Part shown: positions 17,761-27,217 of the stretch, piece after piece
Numbering within the stretch: position 1 is the first letter of the stretch
How the letters are laid out: each line of letters begins with the position of its first letter
Assembly (NCBI RefSeq): GCF_004799445.1
Contig: NZ_SSNA01000069.1
Coordinates: 1 to 64,000, forward strand
From: Bradyrhizobium sp.
GTDB lineage: Bacteria; Pseudomonadota; Alphaproteobacteria; Rhizobiales; Xanthobacteraceae
Length of the DNA stretch: 64,000 nucleotides
Direction: 5' to 3'
Notes under the pieces: model-generated
What the model saw: only the letters and a program-made list of their open reading frames with translations
Told to the model about the DNA's origin: nothing
The model's database searches: none
Translations under genes and position numbers: made by a program

Positions 17761-18957
17761 TCAAAACAGCGGCGGCACCTGTCCGACCTTGAGCGGGCCG
17801 AGATACACCGTGCCGTCGACGAAGCGCAGCGGAAATGTCCGTGCCTTCTTGCCTTCCAGCACCGCTTCCGTGCCAAGCGCGTTGATGCCCGCGGCAACGC
17901 CGATATTGGCGTTTTGCTTCACCGCTTTGCCGAGGCCGGGGATCGCCCGGTCGAGCGCGCCAAGCAGATTGCTGACATCCTGGGTCTTGACGCCCGGCGC
18001 GACGCGATCCAGCGTTGCCTGCGGCACGCCCTCATCAAGCATTTTCTCAATGCCGAGCGCCGGAATCACCTTCTCGAGACCGGCAACCGTCATCTGCAAT
18101 TCGCCGTCGAGGCGCCCCTGGGTGCTGAGCCCGAGCGTGCCGGCGGCGACCGCGATCAGATCGCCCTGCTGGACACGGGATTGCGCGATCTCGACATGGC
18201 CGCCGCCCGCCTGCAGTTCACGGAACCGTTCCGGCCAGGGTTTCGGCGCCAGATCCTTGAGGCCGCTCAGCCTCGCCCGCACGTCGGCGTCGAACGGCTG
18301 CGCGAGCAGCGGGTGCACCTCTTGCACACTGCCGGCTTCGATCTTCAGGACGGTCTCGATCACGGGATGATCGAGCGCTGAACCTTCCGCAAGACGGCCG
18401 TGCAGTTCGACATGCTTCGCCCGCGCCAGCGGCAGCTGCACCGATCCATTGATGCGATCGATCGATGGCTCATCGAAAACGATCGAGGCTCGCTGCGGAA
18501 CGGCCGGCAATCCCACCACGCTGGAGCGGGCCTTGCTCCAGTTCACCAGCATCGAAGACGTCCCGCGAGGATCGGAGATGGTCGCCGGCGCGGTAAATTC
18601 CGCGATCAGCAATTTCGGGTCATAGACCTGCGCGACCACCAGGATTTCGCCGAGCCTGGCCTTGACCGGCGTCTGCGCCGCGGCCTGACCCGCGGTCTGC
18701 GATATCAGCGACACGCTGGCGCCGCCGCAGCGCACTTCGAGACGGAACGGAAAACCGCCTACCGTTCGCCTCGCGCAATCGTAGACCCGGCCCGATCTCG
18801 CCTCCTGCGCGCGCCAGGCGTCGGCTTTCACCTCGGCCTCGGAGGCCGCATAGAACCAGAACGCGCTCCACGCCGCGGCGGCGATCAGGAGCAGGACGGG
18901 CATCAGGAAAAGGCGCCAGAGCTGGCGGCGGCGGGGCGCAAGGGTCATATCGGTCAT
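17761..18957 (-). CDS. DUF2125 domain-containing protein
   Basis: The 398-residue product has an N-terminal membrane anchor (about residues 12-35, LFLMPVLLLIAAAAWSAFWF) followed by a large extracytoplasmic part with YDCARRTVGGFPFRLEVRC, the signature of DUF2125 proteins of alphaproteobacteria. Function is unknown; an envelope role is plausible. The ATG at 18957 is preferred over one ten codons upstream because the resulting start (MTDMTL...) fits the family. It is divergent from the ChaC gene (110 nt apart). Confidence 0.85.
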   Translation of the reverse strand: MTDMTLAPRRRQLWRLFLMPVLLLIAAAAWSAFWFYAASEAEVKADAWRAQEARSGRVYDCARRTVGGFPFRLEVRCGGASVSLISQTAGQAAAQTPVKARLGEILVVAQVYDPKLLIAEFTAPATISDPRGTSSMLVNWSKARSSVVGLPAVPQRASIVFDEPSIDRINGSVQLPLARAKHVELHGRLAEGSALDHPVIETVLKIEAGSVQEVHPLLAQPFDADVRARLSGLKDLAPKPWPERFRELQAGGGHVEIAQSRVQQGDLIAVAAGTLGLSTQGRLDGELQMTVAGLEKVIPALGIEKMLDEGVPQATLDRVAPGVKTQDVSNLLGALDRAIPGLGKAVKQNANIGVAAGINALGTEAVLEGKKARTFPLRFVDGTVYLGPLKVGQVPPLF

Positions 18958-19067
18958 GGGGCGTGCTTTGGCTGACGATTTTGTCAAATGTAAGCGGCGG
19001 TCCGGGGCGCAAAAGACCCGGAATTTCCACTTCGTTTCGCTTCGCAGTTCTGATAGCCGTGCGCAAG

Positions 19068-19646
19068 ATGTCAGCCGAAATCCCGCCCAAGACGGAACTT
19101 TCCAAAGACGACCTGTGGGTGTTCGGCTACGGGTCGCTGATGTGGCGGCCGGGCTTCGATTTCGTCGAGCAGTTCCCCGCGCGGCTGATCGGCGAGCACC
19201 GGGCGCTGTGCGTCTATTCGTTTGACCATCGCGGGACGCCGGAGAAGCCCGGACTGGTGCTTGGCCTCGACCGCGGCGGCGCCTGCCGCGGCATCGCGTT
19301 CAGGGTCGCGGCAAGGCGGCGCGACGATACCGTGGACTACTTGCGCAGCCGCGAGCAGACCACCAACGTCTATCGTGAAGTCATGCGCTCGGTCTGGCTG
19401 GAAAACGATGCCCGGCAGCGGGTCAGCGCGCTCGCTTACGTGGTCGATCGTGGCCACGTCCAATATGCCGGGCGGCTCTCGCTGGCCGACCAGCTGCGCT
19501 ATGTCCGGCAGGGCCACGGTCGTTCGGGCAACAACCGCGACTACGTGCTGTCGACGGTAAAGTCGATCGAGACACAGGGTTTTCGCGACGCGCCGCTGCA
19601 TCATCTCGCAATGATGCTTCATGACGACACCTCCCTGCACCGGTGA
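19068..19646 (+). CDS. Gamma-glutamylcyclotransferase, ChaC family
   Basis: The 192-residue product has the substrate-binding loop VFGYGSLMW at residues 18-26 and the catalytic Glu96 in YLRSREQTT, matching ChaC-type enzymes. These release 5-oxoproline from glutathione (giving Cys-Gly) in the cytosol. The ATG at 19068 was chosen because the family begins shortly before the GYGSL motif; a longer open frame upstream has no domain content. It converges with plsC 33 nt downstream. Confidence 0.88.
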   Translation: MSAEIPPKTELSKDDLWVFGYGSLMWRPGFDFVEQFPARLIGEHRALCVYSFDHRGTPEKPGLVLGLDRGGACRGIAFRVAARRRDDTVDYLRSREQTTNVYREVMRSVWLENDARQRVSALAYVVDRGHVQYAGRLSLADQLRYVRQGHGRSGNNRDYVLSTVKSIETQGFRDAPLHHLAMMLHDDTSLHR

Positions 19647-19679
19647 GGTCTCCCTGCGCGGAATGGAAGCGGCAACACC

Positions 19680-20453
19680 TCAGGCTTTCGCCGACGCCGA
19701 GCCTGGCACGCGGCCGAACAACTGTGCCTGCTCGCGGCGCGCCGCCTCGACCAGGCGGTTGGTGGCGTCCTCGATCACCGCGGAGACGCGCACGATGAAC
19801 TCGCGGCGCGACAGGCCGGGAGGCAACGGATCGAGAAATTCGACCACCAGCGTGCCCGGATAGCGCATGAAGGTCCGGCGCGGCCAGAACAGTCCCGAAT
19901 TGAGCGCAACCGGCAGACAGGTCACGCCGCAATCGGCATAGATCTGGGCGATGCCGGTCTTGTAGTTTGGCGGCGCATCGACGGCGGCTCGGGTGCCCTC
20001 CGGGAAGATGATCAGCTGGCGGCCACGCCGCACTTCCTCGCCGGCGCGGCGCGCCATCGCCAGCAACGAGCGGCCGCCGGCGCGGCGATCAACTCCGATC
20101 ATGTTCGCCTTGATCAGATACCAGCCGAACAGCGGAATCCATTTCAACTCGCGCTTGAAAATAAACAGCGGCTGATCGAAGAATTGCAGCAGCGCGAAGG
20201 TTTCCCACATCGACTGATGCTTCGACGCCACGATCAAAGGCCCGTGAGGAATCTTCTCGAGCCCGCGATATTCCACTTTTGTATTGCAGACCACGCGCAT
20301 CAGCCAGATGCTGCTGCGCGCCCAATAGCGGGCCACGGTCAGGATACCCGAGCGGGGCATCAGATAGGTCGGGATTCCGACCATCACCCAGAACACCAGC
20401 ATCAGATAGAACAGCACATTGTAGATCAGCGAACGCAGGAAAATCGAGACCAT
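19680..20453 (-). CDS. plsC: 1-acyl-sn-glycerol-3-phosphate acyltransferase
   Basis: The 257-residue membrane-associated acyltransferase has an N-terminal hydrophobic helix (IYNVLFYLMLVFWVMVG), the catalytic motif KHQSMWE (HX4E in place of the classical HX4D) near residues 75-81 and the glycerol-phosphate-binding FPEGTR near 150. It makes phosphatidic acid from lysophosphatidic acid at the inner membrane. The ATG at 20453 lies 11 nt after the ydcF stop on the same strand, so it is the last gene of the ftsE-ftsX-ydcF-plsC run. Confidence 0.88.
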   Translation of the reverse strand: MVSIFLRSLIYNVLFYLMLVFWVMVGIPTYLMPRSGILTVARYWARSSIWLMRVVCNTKVEYRGLEKIPHGPLIVASKHQSMWETFALLQFFDQPLFIFKRELKWIPLFGWYLIKANMIGVDRRAGGRSLLAMARRAGEEVRRGRQLIIFPEGTRAAVDAPPNYKTGIAQIYADCGVTCLPVALNSGLFWPRRTFMRYPGTLVVEFLDPLPPGLSRREFIVRVSAVIEDATNRLVEAARREQAQLFGRVPGSASAKA

Positions 20454-20464
20454 CGGAAACCCGA

Positions 20465-21184
20465 TCAGTTGGATTGAGCCGTCGTCGGTCTGCGCGGCGC
20501 GAGGGAACCGATCGGCGGTTCGGCGACCTCGCGCATCATGTCGAGGCCGGCATCGGCCAGACGCACCCGCACTTCGGCGGCGACGTATTTGACATACTCC
20601 GATAGCAGCAGCCGCACCGTCGCGCCACTGGTCCACCACGGCTCGTCGCGCCATTTGTCGCCGACCACGGCAAATGGAATCAGAGTGATGTCGGGCATCG
20701 CGTGCGACAATTCGACGATCGCCCGCGGCATATGGTAATTCGACGTTACCACGATCAGCGACTTGAAGCCGCGCTCGTGCGCCCAGCGCCGCGTCTCCGC
20801 GGCATTGCTGCGGGTGTTGACGGCGGAGCGATCGAGATCGACGCAGCAGCTCAGCAACGATTGATTATCCGTCAGCGAACGTGAAATGTCGCTTGCGGCA
20901 TTGGTCGGATGAACGCCGGAGATCAATAACCGCTTGCCATAACCGTCGGCCAGCAATTCCATCGCGTCGGACACCCGCGACGACCCGCCGGTCAGTACCA
21001 CGATGCCGTCGGCGGTGCGGGCGGGCCTGGTTTCGGCCCCGCGCAACTGCGAAAGAAACCCGACGAAGCCGATCGCGGCGGCCACGAACGTGATCGCCAG
21101 CACGGCAACGATCGCCGCATGCAACCAGCGCCGCGGCGCGGCGACCGGTGCGGCGGGCGATCTATCGTCGGGTGGCCGGTTCAT
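20465..21184 (-). CDS. YdcF family (DUF218) envelope protein
   Basis: The 239-residue product has one N-terminal membrane helix (about 22-45) and a DUF218/YdcF domain: DGIVVLTGGSSRV, GKRLLISGVHP, TRSNAAETRRWA and VVTSNYHMPRA. The Glu in the NAAET motif and the HMPRA segment are the conserved core. Such proteins include the vancomycin-resistance protein SanA; the biochemical activity is uncertain. It lies between ftsX (80 nt) and plsC (11 nt) on the same strand. Confidence 0.87.
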   Translation of the reverse strand: MNRPPDDRSPAAPVAAPRRWLHAAIVAVLAITFVAAAIGFVGFLSQLRGAETRPARTADGIVVLTGGSSRVSDAMELLADGYGKRLLISGVHPTNAASDISRSLTDNQSLLSCCVDLDRSAVNTRSNAAETRRWAHERGFKSLIVVTSNYHMPRAIVELSHAMPDITLIPFAVVGDKWRDEPWWTSGATVRLLLSEYVKYVAAEVRVRLADAGLDMMREVAEPPIGSLAPRRPTTAQSN

Positions 21185-21264
21185 GCTGATGTGGCGATCC
21201 TTCTGCGTTCAAGTCTAGAGGCTTTTCGGACGAAGTGGAGTCCGGACGGCGCGTTATTGCCGCA

Positions 21265-22236
21265 TCAATCGATGTCGTCGAGCGTCGCGAACAGCGTTCG
21301 CCGCGATGCCCAGGCGGTGATCGCCGCGATCAGCACCGCCTGCGCCGCCAGCGCCAGATAACCCGATGGGCGCAGCGAAAAGGTCCCTAACAGTGCGGCG
21401 AACTGGTCCCCAACGGGGGTGCCCGAGAACCAGCCGGCGATCGATTCGGAGAACCCGAAAACGAGCATGGCGACGCCGCAGCCGATCACCCCGCCTTGCA
21501 GACCGAGCCGAAGAAAATGCCGCAGGAACCGGTTGGCGATATAGCGGTCCCCCGCGCCCACGAAATGCAGGACTTCGACGATCGGGCGATTCGCCGCCAT
21601 CGCACCGCGAGTCGCGAACGATACCGAAATGATGGTCGCGATAATCACCAGCGCCAGGATCCCGAGGCCGGCGATCACGGTCGCGCCGGTCATCGACCGC
21701 ATCCGCTCGATCCAGGCGCGGTGATCATCGACGCTGGCGGAGGCCGCCACCTGCGTCACCCGGCGGCGTAGCGCCGCCAGGTCGAGCGTGGTTCCCGGCT
21801 GCACCCGCGCGACGATCACGCGCGGCACCGGCAGATCGTCAAGCGAAAGTCCGCTGCCGAGCCAGGGCTCCAGCAGTTTGGCGGACTCCTCCCTGGTGAA
21901 TGGCCGGACCTCGACAATGCCGGTCTGCGCCCGGATCGCTTCGGCGACCGCCGCCGCGTCACGGTCGATGTCGCGCCCGGGCGCGGGACGCACCTGAATG
22001 GTGATTTCACTCGCGACTTCCGACTGCCATTCCGCCGCCGACGCGCTCACCAGCAGCACGGTGCCTGTCGTGATCGATGCAAGGAACGTCATGATGGCGA
22101 CGACCGCCACCAGCGCGCGGCCGGCGATCGAGGCACGGGGCACGATCGGCGACAGATTGCGCGCCCGCGCCGGCACCTGCGGACGCTCGCGTCCGAGATC
22201 CACCAGCGGGCCATGCGGTTGATCGGTCCTACTCAT
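21265..22236 (-). CDS. ftsX: Cell division protein FtsX
   Basis: The 323-residue membrane protein has a first helix at about 35-58, a periplasmic loop with EITIQVRPAPGRD and three C-terminal helices (around 190-215, 240-260, 285-315), the FtsX topology. With FtsE it forms an ABC-type complex at the septum that activates peptidoglycan hydrolases. Its start overlaps the ftsE stop by 8 nt, so the two are co-translated. Confidence 0.9.
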   Translation of the reverse strand: MSRTDQPHGPLVDLGRERPQVPARARNLSPIVPRASIAGRALVAVVAIMTFLASITTGTVLLVSASAAEWQSEVASEITIQVRPAPGRDIDRDAAAVAEAIRAQTGIVEVRPFTREESAKLLEPWLGSGLSLDDLPVPRVIVARVQPGTTLDLAALRRRVTQVAASASVDDHRAWIERMRSMTGATVIAGLGILALVIIATIISVSFATRGAMAANRPIVEVLHFVGAGDRYIANRFLRHFLRLGLQGGVIGCGVAMLVFGFSESIAGWFSGTPVGDQFAALLGTFSLRPSGYLALAAQAVLIAAITAWASRRTLFATLDDID

Positions 22237-22888
22237 AGATATGCAGCCGTCCCTGGTGCAACACCAGGCGCCGCGCCTCGTATTGATCCATCAGGGTAAT
22301 ATCGTGGGTCGCGATGATGACCGCGGTGCCGGACTTGTTCAGCTCGATAAACAGCCGCAGCAACCGCCGCCCCAGGGTCGGATCGACGTTGCCGGTCGGC
22401 TCGTCCGCCAACAGCAGATGCGGTCGCGAGATCACGGCGCGCGCGATCGCCGCCCGCTGCTTTTCGCCACCCGACAGGATCGGCGGCAGCGCGTCCATGC
22501 GTTCGCCGAGACCGACCCATTTCAGGAGATCGATGACCTCCTTGCGGTAGCTCGATTCCTCCCGGCCTGTCACCCGGAACGGCAGCGCGACGTTCTCATA
22601 GGTGGTCATGTGGTCGAGCAGACGGAAATCCTGCAATACGATGCCGATCCGCTTACGCAGATCGGCGATTTCATCCTTGCCGAGCAGCGAGACGTCGTGG
22701 CCGAACAGATTGACCAGGCCGCGGGTCGGCCGCAGCGACAAAAACAGCAATTTCAGGAGCGAGGTCTTGCCGGCGCCGGACGGGCCGGTGAGGAACTGGA
22801 AGGAATGGGCGGGAATCTGGAAATTGAGGTCGCGCAAAATCTCCGGGCCAAGCCCGTAACGCAATCCGACATTTTCGAACCGAACCAA
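22229..22888 (-). CDS. ftsE: Cell division ATP-binding protein FtsE
   Basis: The 219-residue ABC ATPase has Walker A GPSGAGKT at 35-42, Q-loop, signature LSGGEKQR near 138, Walker B LLLADEPTGN near 158-167 and the switch His (ATHD). It pairs with FtsX. It is the first gene of the ftsE-ftsX-ydcF-plsC run and is divergent from the zinc-ribbon protein gene; the 174-nt gap must hold both promoters. Confidence 0.93.
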   Translation of the reverse strand: MVRFENVGLRYGLGPEILRDLNFQIPAHSFQFLTGPSGAGKTSLLKLLFLSLRPTRGLVNLFGHDVSLLGKDEIADLRKRIGIVLQDFRLLDHMTTYENVALPFRVTGREESSYRKEVIDLLKWVGLGERMDALPPILSGGEKQRAAIARAVISRPHLLLADEPTGNVDPTLGRRLLRLFIELNKSGTAVIIATHDITLMDQYEARRLVLHQGRLHIYE

Positions 22889-23062
22889 GTTCAGCTCCGT
22901 TCGATGTGGGGGACGACCGGAAACCTAAGACCGGTAGCCCCCAGCCCGCTGGTTTCGCTGCGGCCGCGAACCAAACAAAGTGGTTGTGCTTGGTTTATGG
23001 TTTCCGATTCGTTAACGGTCGCCTTGTACCATTTCGCGGGTATCATTGTGGAGATTGGCTCC

Positions 23063-23920
23063 ATGCACATCGTTTGTCCTCATTGTTCAACGTCCTATGC
23101 CATTGATTTGGCTAGCTTGGGCGCGGCTGGCCGTACCGTGCGATGTTCCCGGTGCAAGGAAGTCTGGCTGGCGCGTCCGGAAGACGCGATCGAAATCCCG
23201 GCACCGGTGCCTGCGATGGCGGAAACCAGCGGACAGGACGCCGAGCAGGACGCCGCCGCCGAATGGGAGGCGCTCGCGCGCGAGGACGGCGGCGAGGACC
23301 AGCAAACCCCGGTTGTCGACAGTCCATCGATAGCCGGCGACTGGCCGGCCTCGACTGGGGACGCAGGCGCCGACTGGCCGTCGGCCGCCCAGAACGATTT
23401 GGACGACCCGAAGGCCGCCGGCCGACGAAACCCGTCATGGTTCCGAGCGCTGCTGCGACCGAGCGCGCCGGGAAAGCCGTCTTTCAGCCTCTCCACCGCC
23501 TGCGCCGCGATGGGAGCGCTGGCGCTGGCGCTTTTGATCTGGCGCGTCGACGTGGTGCGGCTGCTGCCGCAAACCGCCGCGTTCTACAAATTGGTCGGCC
23601 TCGACATCAATCTGCGCGGACTGAGGTTCAAGGACGTCAAGATCACCACCGAGACCGTGGAAGGCAAACCGGTGCTGGTGATCGAGGGCGTCATCACAGG
23701 CGAATCCAGCAAACCGGTCGAACTGCCGCGGCTGCGCTTCAGCGTCCGCGACGCGCAGGGCGCCGAGATCTATGCCTGGAATACAGTACTGGAACAGCCG
23801 GTGCTGAAGCCCGGCGAAAAAGCCTGGTTCAAGTCGCGGCTCGCCTCGCCGCCTCCCGAAGGGCGTAACATCGATGTGCGGTTCTTCAGCAAGCGGGACA
23901 TCGCCGGCGGCCATGCATGA
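23063..23920 (+). CDS. MJ0042-type zinc-ribbon protein with a membrane segment
   Basis: The 285-residue product starts with a zinc ribbon (Cys5-X2-Cys8 and Cys28-X2-Cys31, as in RCSRCKEVW), followed by an acidic, proline- and alanine-rich linker, one membrane helix at about 150-170 (AAMGALALALLIW) and a C-terminal DUF3426-like domain. Function is unknown. The ATG at 23063 is chosen because the zinc ribbon begins at once. It precedes cpdR by 39 nt on the same strand. Confidence 0.85.
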   Translation: MHIVCPHCSTSYAIDLASLGAAGRTVRCSRCKEVWLARPEDAIEIPAPVPAMAETSGQDAEQDAAAEWEALAREDGGEDQQTPVVDSPSIAGDWPASTGDAGADWPSAAQNDLDDPKAAGRRNPSWFRALLRPSAPGKPSFSLSTACAAMGALALALLIWRVDVVRLLPQTAAFYKLVGLDINLRGLRFKDVKITTETVEGKPVLVIEGVITGESSKPVELPRLRFSVRDAQGAEIYAWNTVLEQPVLKPGEKAWFKSRLASPPPEGRNIDVRFFSKRDIAGGHA

Positions 23921-23959
23921 ACAAGGCCGCCTGATCCCACTCACGAAACAGGTGCTTCG

Positions 23960-24334
23960 ATGCCGCGGGTGCTGATCGTCGACGATGAGGAATCCATGCG
24001 TATGCTGGTGGCGCGCGCCATCGCCATGGACGGCCACGACATTGCCACCGCCGAGGATGGCGCCGAAGCGCTGGAAATCCTGAGCGAACAGGGCGCCTTC
24101 GATCTCCTGCTGACCGATATCCAGATGCCGGTGATGGACGGGATCGCCCTGGCGCTGGCCGCCGCCCGCGACTTTCCCGAACTGACGATCTTATTGATGA
24201 CGGGCTTTGCGGATCAGCGCGAACGCGCCTCGGGCCTTAACGCCATCGCCCATGACGTCATCACCAAGCCGTTCACGGTGGCCGATATCCGCACCGCGGT
24301 GGCCGACGCGCTGGCGACGCGCAAGACGGGTTAG
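23960..24334 (+). CDS. cpdR: Single-domain response regulator CpdR
   Basis: The 124-residue receiver domain has the acidic pair Asp8-Asp9, phosphoacceptor Asp53 in LLTDIQMP and Lys in VITKPF. It has no output domain. Sequence and genomic position match CpdR, which in its unphosphorylated form recruits ClpXP to degrade cell-cycle regulators in Caulobacter and rhizobia and is phosphorylated through the CckA-ChpT relay. Confidence 0.88.
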   Translation: MPRVLIVDDEESMRMLVARAIAMDGHDIATAEDGAEALEILSEQGAFDLLLTDIQMPVMDGIALALAAARDFPELTILLMTGFADQRERASGLNAIAHDVITKPFTVADIRTAVADALATRKTG

Positions 24335-24370
24335 TGTAGCGCGCTGAATGCGCCGCAACCTCAACTCGTC

Positions 24371-24475
24371 ATACCCCGCGCATGCGGGGTATCCAGTACG
24401 CCGCGGCTTCTCGATTCAATAACAACCGCCTCTGGAATACTGGATCACCCGCTTTCGCGGGTGACGACAGCTGGT
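24371..24475. repeat. Double-hairpin repeat after cpdR
   Basis: Two short hairpins, ataccccgc-gcat-gcggggtat (24371-24392) and tcacccgc-tttc-gcgggtga (24445-24464), are enclosed by an atccagta/tactggat inverted pair. The element fills the gap between convergent cpdR and the TIGR02302 gene and could act as a bidirectional terminator. It belongs to a palindrome type common in this group. Confidence 0.65.
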
Positions 24476-24476
24476 A

Positions 24477-27035
24477 TCAGTAATCCTTCAGCAGCCGCTC
24501 GATGTAATCGAGTTCGATCTGCGGGCGCTGCGGATCGGCGAGGCGGCGGCGCAGCTCTTCGAGAATCCGTCGCACCCGCTGCACATCGATCTCGCCGGGA
24601 ATCTTGACCGTGAGATCGTCGCCGAATTCACGCCCGTGCAGGGGGCGTCCAAGCGGATCGCTCTGGTTGCCGCCGCTCTGCTGACGGCCGGCACGGTTGC
24701 CGGGGCCATCACTCTGGCCTTCGCCATCGCCCTGCTGCATCGCTTCAGCGAGGCTCTGGGCGCCCTTGCGCATCGCATCCAGCGCCTTGCCTTGCGAATC
24801 GACGGCGCCGTCGGCGTTGCCTTCGCCGAGCTTGCCACCGGCGTCGCCCATCGCGTTGTCGGCCTCGCCGAGGCCGTCCTCGCCGCCGTCACCTTGTTGC
24901 GGATCGCCGTCCTGACCCTTTTGGCCCTGCTGCCCCTTCTCGCCGCGCTGGCCCTGCCCCATGCCGCGCTTGGCCAGTTCGTCCTGCAATTTCCTCAAGC
25001 GGTCGCGCAGGCCCTGTTGATCCTGCTGCAGATCGCTCATGCTTTGATCGCCCTGCTTGCCGCGCTGCCGGTCGCGCCGCGAATCCTGGCCCTGCTTGAA
25101 GGTCTTGTCGCGCAACTGCTGTTGTTTGCGGATCATGTCGCCGAGTTCGTTCAGCGCCTGCTCCATGTCGCCGTCGCCGGACTGGCCGGGCTGTGCCATT
25201 TGCAGGTTTTCCAGCATCTGCTGCAGCTGTTCGAGCAATTGCTTGGCGGCGGCCTTGTCGCCGGAGCGCGACAGCCGCTCCATGCGCTCGATCATGTTAT
25301 TGAGATCCTGCTGGCGCATCACCCTGGTATTGGGATCGAGTGGGCGAGCCAATTGCTGCGGGTTGTTGCGCAGCTGCTCGGCGAGCTGACGCATGAAATT
25401 GTCCAGCGCCGCGCGCAGGTCCTGCGTGAGTTTCTTGATTTCCTCGTCGCTGGCGCCCCTTTCCAGGGCCTGCTTGAGCGCCTCCTGCGCGGCGCGCAGC
25501 GCCTTGTCCACATCGGTGATGTTGCCGTCCTCGATGGCGACGGCGAGCGCCCAGAGGCTCGCGACCACCTCGCGCATGGCATCATCGGTCCGCGCCGTCT
25601 CGAGCTGCCGCGCGGCGCTGTGCAGGCCCAGATACTGGCCGGTCTCGGGCATGAACAATTCCGGCGCGATCATCATCGCTTCGAGCGCGTCATAGACCTG
25701 CCCGTTCTGATTGGCATCGAGCGCCAGAATGCGGCGCTGCTCGATCAGCGCCCGCGCCAGCGGCTTGGTGAACAGCCGCTCCGGCAGCCGCATGTTGAAC
25801 GGCTCACTGCGCCCCTCATTGGCGGCCTCGTCCTTGGCCGTCAGCGTCAGCGTGACGTCGGCGCCGGCATAGGGATCCTCGCTGAGGTCCTTGACGGTCT
25901 GGCCCACGCCGTTGCGGGTCCGCGCATTCGGCAGCACCAGGGAAAGCTGCGGCGGGTCGAACAGCGGCCGCGGGTCGGCACCCTTGGCCGCGCCGGCGCG
26001 GCGGACGGCAAAAAGCGCCCGGGCTTCGGTGACGCCGTAATCATCCTCAATCTTGTAGGACAGCTGCAGCGAGCCGCGGGCCTGACGCTCGGGATCCTTC
26101 GCGAGCGCAATGGTCGGGGCGCGGTCCGGGATGGCGCTGAACCTCCACTGCGGCTGACCGGAGGGCGCGCGGACGTGCACCGTGCCGTCGCCGGTGATGG
26201 CAAAATGCTTCTCGTTGGTCCCCTTCGGCGCCTGTTCGGCCGGCACTGCTTCGCTCACGCCGCCGCCGGCCACGACATCGAGGGTGCCGCCGCTCGAACG
26301 CACGATCAGCGTGCTGCCGGTCGGGACCGCCAGCGGCCCCGCCGCGGGCATGGCGGCTTCCTTGTTCGCCGCCGACAGAATGATCGGTGGCTTGCCGGTA
26401 TAGAGCGGCGGTGTCACCCAGGCATCGACCCTGACATTGGCCGCCGCCAGCACGCCATTCCAGTCGAAGGCAGCGGCGACCCGCATCCGTCGTTCGTCGC
26501 CCGCGGCAATATAGGCCGCGACCATCGTCACCACGATCAATGCCCGCAGCGCCCAGGGATCGTGGATCGCCAGCCGCGGCGACGGCAGGCCGGCGCGGAT
26601 GCGCTTGATCGATGCCAAAGTGCGCTCACGCTGCGCCTGCCATAGTGCCAGCGCGACCGGATCCCGCATGACCAGCGTGTCGGTGAGCGCCGTTGCCGGA
26701 CGATGGCGGATGCCGGTGCCGCGATCGAGCCTGTTCAGAGCCTGCTGCCGGCTTGGCCAGCGAAACCAGAGCAGCGGGAGCAGCGCGGCCAGCGCCAGCG
26801 CCATGAACACGCCAAGCCCGATGGCGCGGGCGACGAACGGCAGCGCCAGCCACAGGCCGGCCCACGACACCGCCAGAAACAACCCGACCACGGTGCAAAG
26901 CCGGGCCAGATGCGGCCAGCCACGCTCCCATGCGATGGCATATTCGGCTCGCCGCAAGGCCTGCGCCAGCTGCAGCCGCGAGGCGGCATCAGGGGGTTGC
27001 ATTGGCTCTGACGGGTCGGGATTGGCGCCGCTCAA
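24477..27035 (-). CDS. TIGR02302 family (DUF4175) membrane protein
   Basis: This large protein of about 850 residues has membrane helices near the N-terminus (around 45-95 and 170-190), a beta-rich middle with Gly/Pro motifs, a long helical region and a low-complexity Gln/Gly-rich segment (about 690-790) before a conserved end (DDLTVKIPGEID ... YIERLLKDY). This order is typical of the alphaproteobacterial TIGR02302 family of unknown function. The TTG at 27035 is taken as start because GGAG lies 6 nt upstream; the ATG at 27002 is the alternative. In-frame codons further upstream look non-coding. Confidence 0.85.
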   Translation of the reverse strand: MSGANPDPSEPMQPPDAASRLQLAQALRRAEYAIAWERGWPHLARLCTVVGLFLAVSWAGLWLALPFVARAIGLGVFMALALAALLPLLWFRWPSRQQALNRLDRGTGIRHRPATALTDTLVMRDPVALALWQAQRERTLASIKRIRAGLPSPRLAIHDPWALRALIVVTMVAAYIAAGDERRMRVAAAFDWNGVLAAANVRVDAWVTPPLYTGKPPIILSAANKEAAMPAAGPLAVPTGSTLIVRSSGGTLDVVAGGGVSEAVPAEQAPKGTNEKHFAITGDGTVHVRAPSGQPQWRFSAIPDRAPTIALAKDPERQARGSLQLSYKIEDDYGVTEARALFAVRRAGAAKGADPRPLFDPPQLSLVLPNARTRNGVGQTVKDLSEDPYAGADVTLTLTAKDEAANEGRSEPFNMRLPERLFTKPLARALIEQRRILALDANQNGQVYDALEAMMIAPELFMPETGQYLGLHSAARQLETARTDDAMREVVASLWALAVAIEDGNITDVDKALRAAQEALKQALERGASDEEIKKLTQDLRAALDNFMRQLAEQLRNNPQQLARPLDPNTRVMRQQDLNNMIERMERLSRSGDKAAAKQLLEQLQQMLENLQMAQPGQSGDGDMEQALNELGDMIRKQQQLRDKTFKQGQDSRRDRQRGKQGDQSMSDLQQDQQGLRDRLRKLQDELAKRGMGQGQRGEKGQQGQKGQDGDPQQGDGGEDGLGEADNAMGDAGGKLGEGNADGAVDSQGKALDAMRKGAQSLAEAMQQGDGEGQSDGPGNRAGRQQSGGNQSDPLGRPLHGREFGDDLTVKIPGEIDVQRVRRILEELRRRLADPQRPQIELDYIERLLKDY

Positions 27036-27217
27036 CAATCTCTCCAGGTTGCCCGGATCACACCGTAGCACAACGGCAGCAGTGAGGCACCCACCCACGA
27101 CGGTAACCCACACCCGGAAATACGCATAACACGGAGGCGTGACTGCGCCGCCACGACCTCGTAACGTTGGGCACGGAACCGGCAAAGTGCATTTTAGGGA
27201 AACGCCAAGGAAACGTC

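Noticed and set aside
19680..20453. plsC HX4E motif as a sign of lost activity
   Set aside because: Some bacterial homologues such as NlaA have a KHQS-W-E version, so Glu in place of Asp is probably a natural variant of active enzymes.
24636..26645. Long plus-strand ORF of 669 codons antisense to the TIGR02302 gene
   Set aside because: It is a shadow of a GC-rich gene; its product is a low-complexity Ala/Leu/Val-rich sequence with no domain content, and the opposite strand encodes a recognised family.
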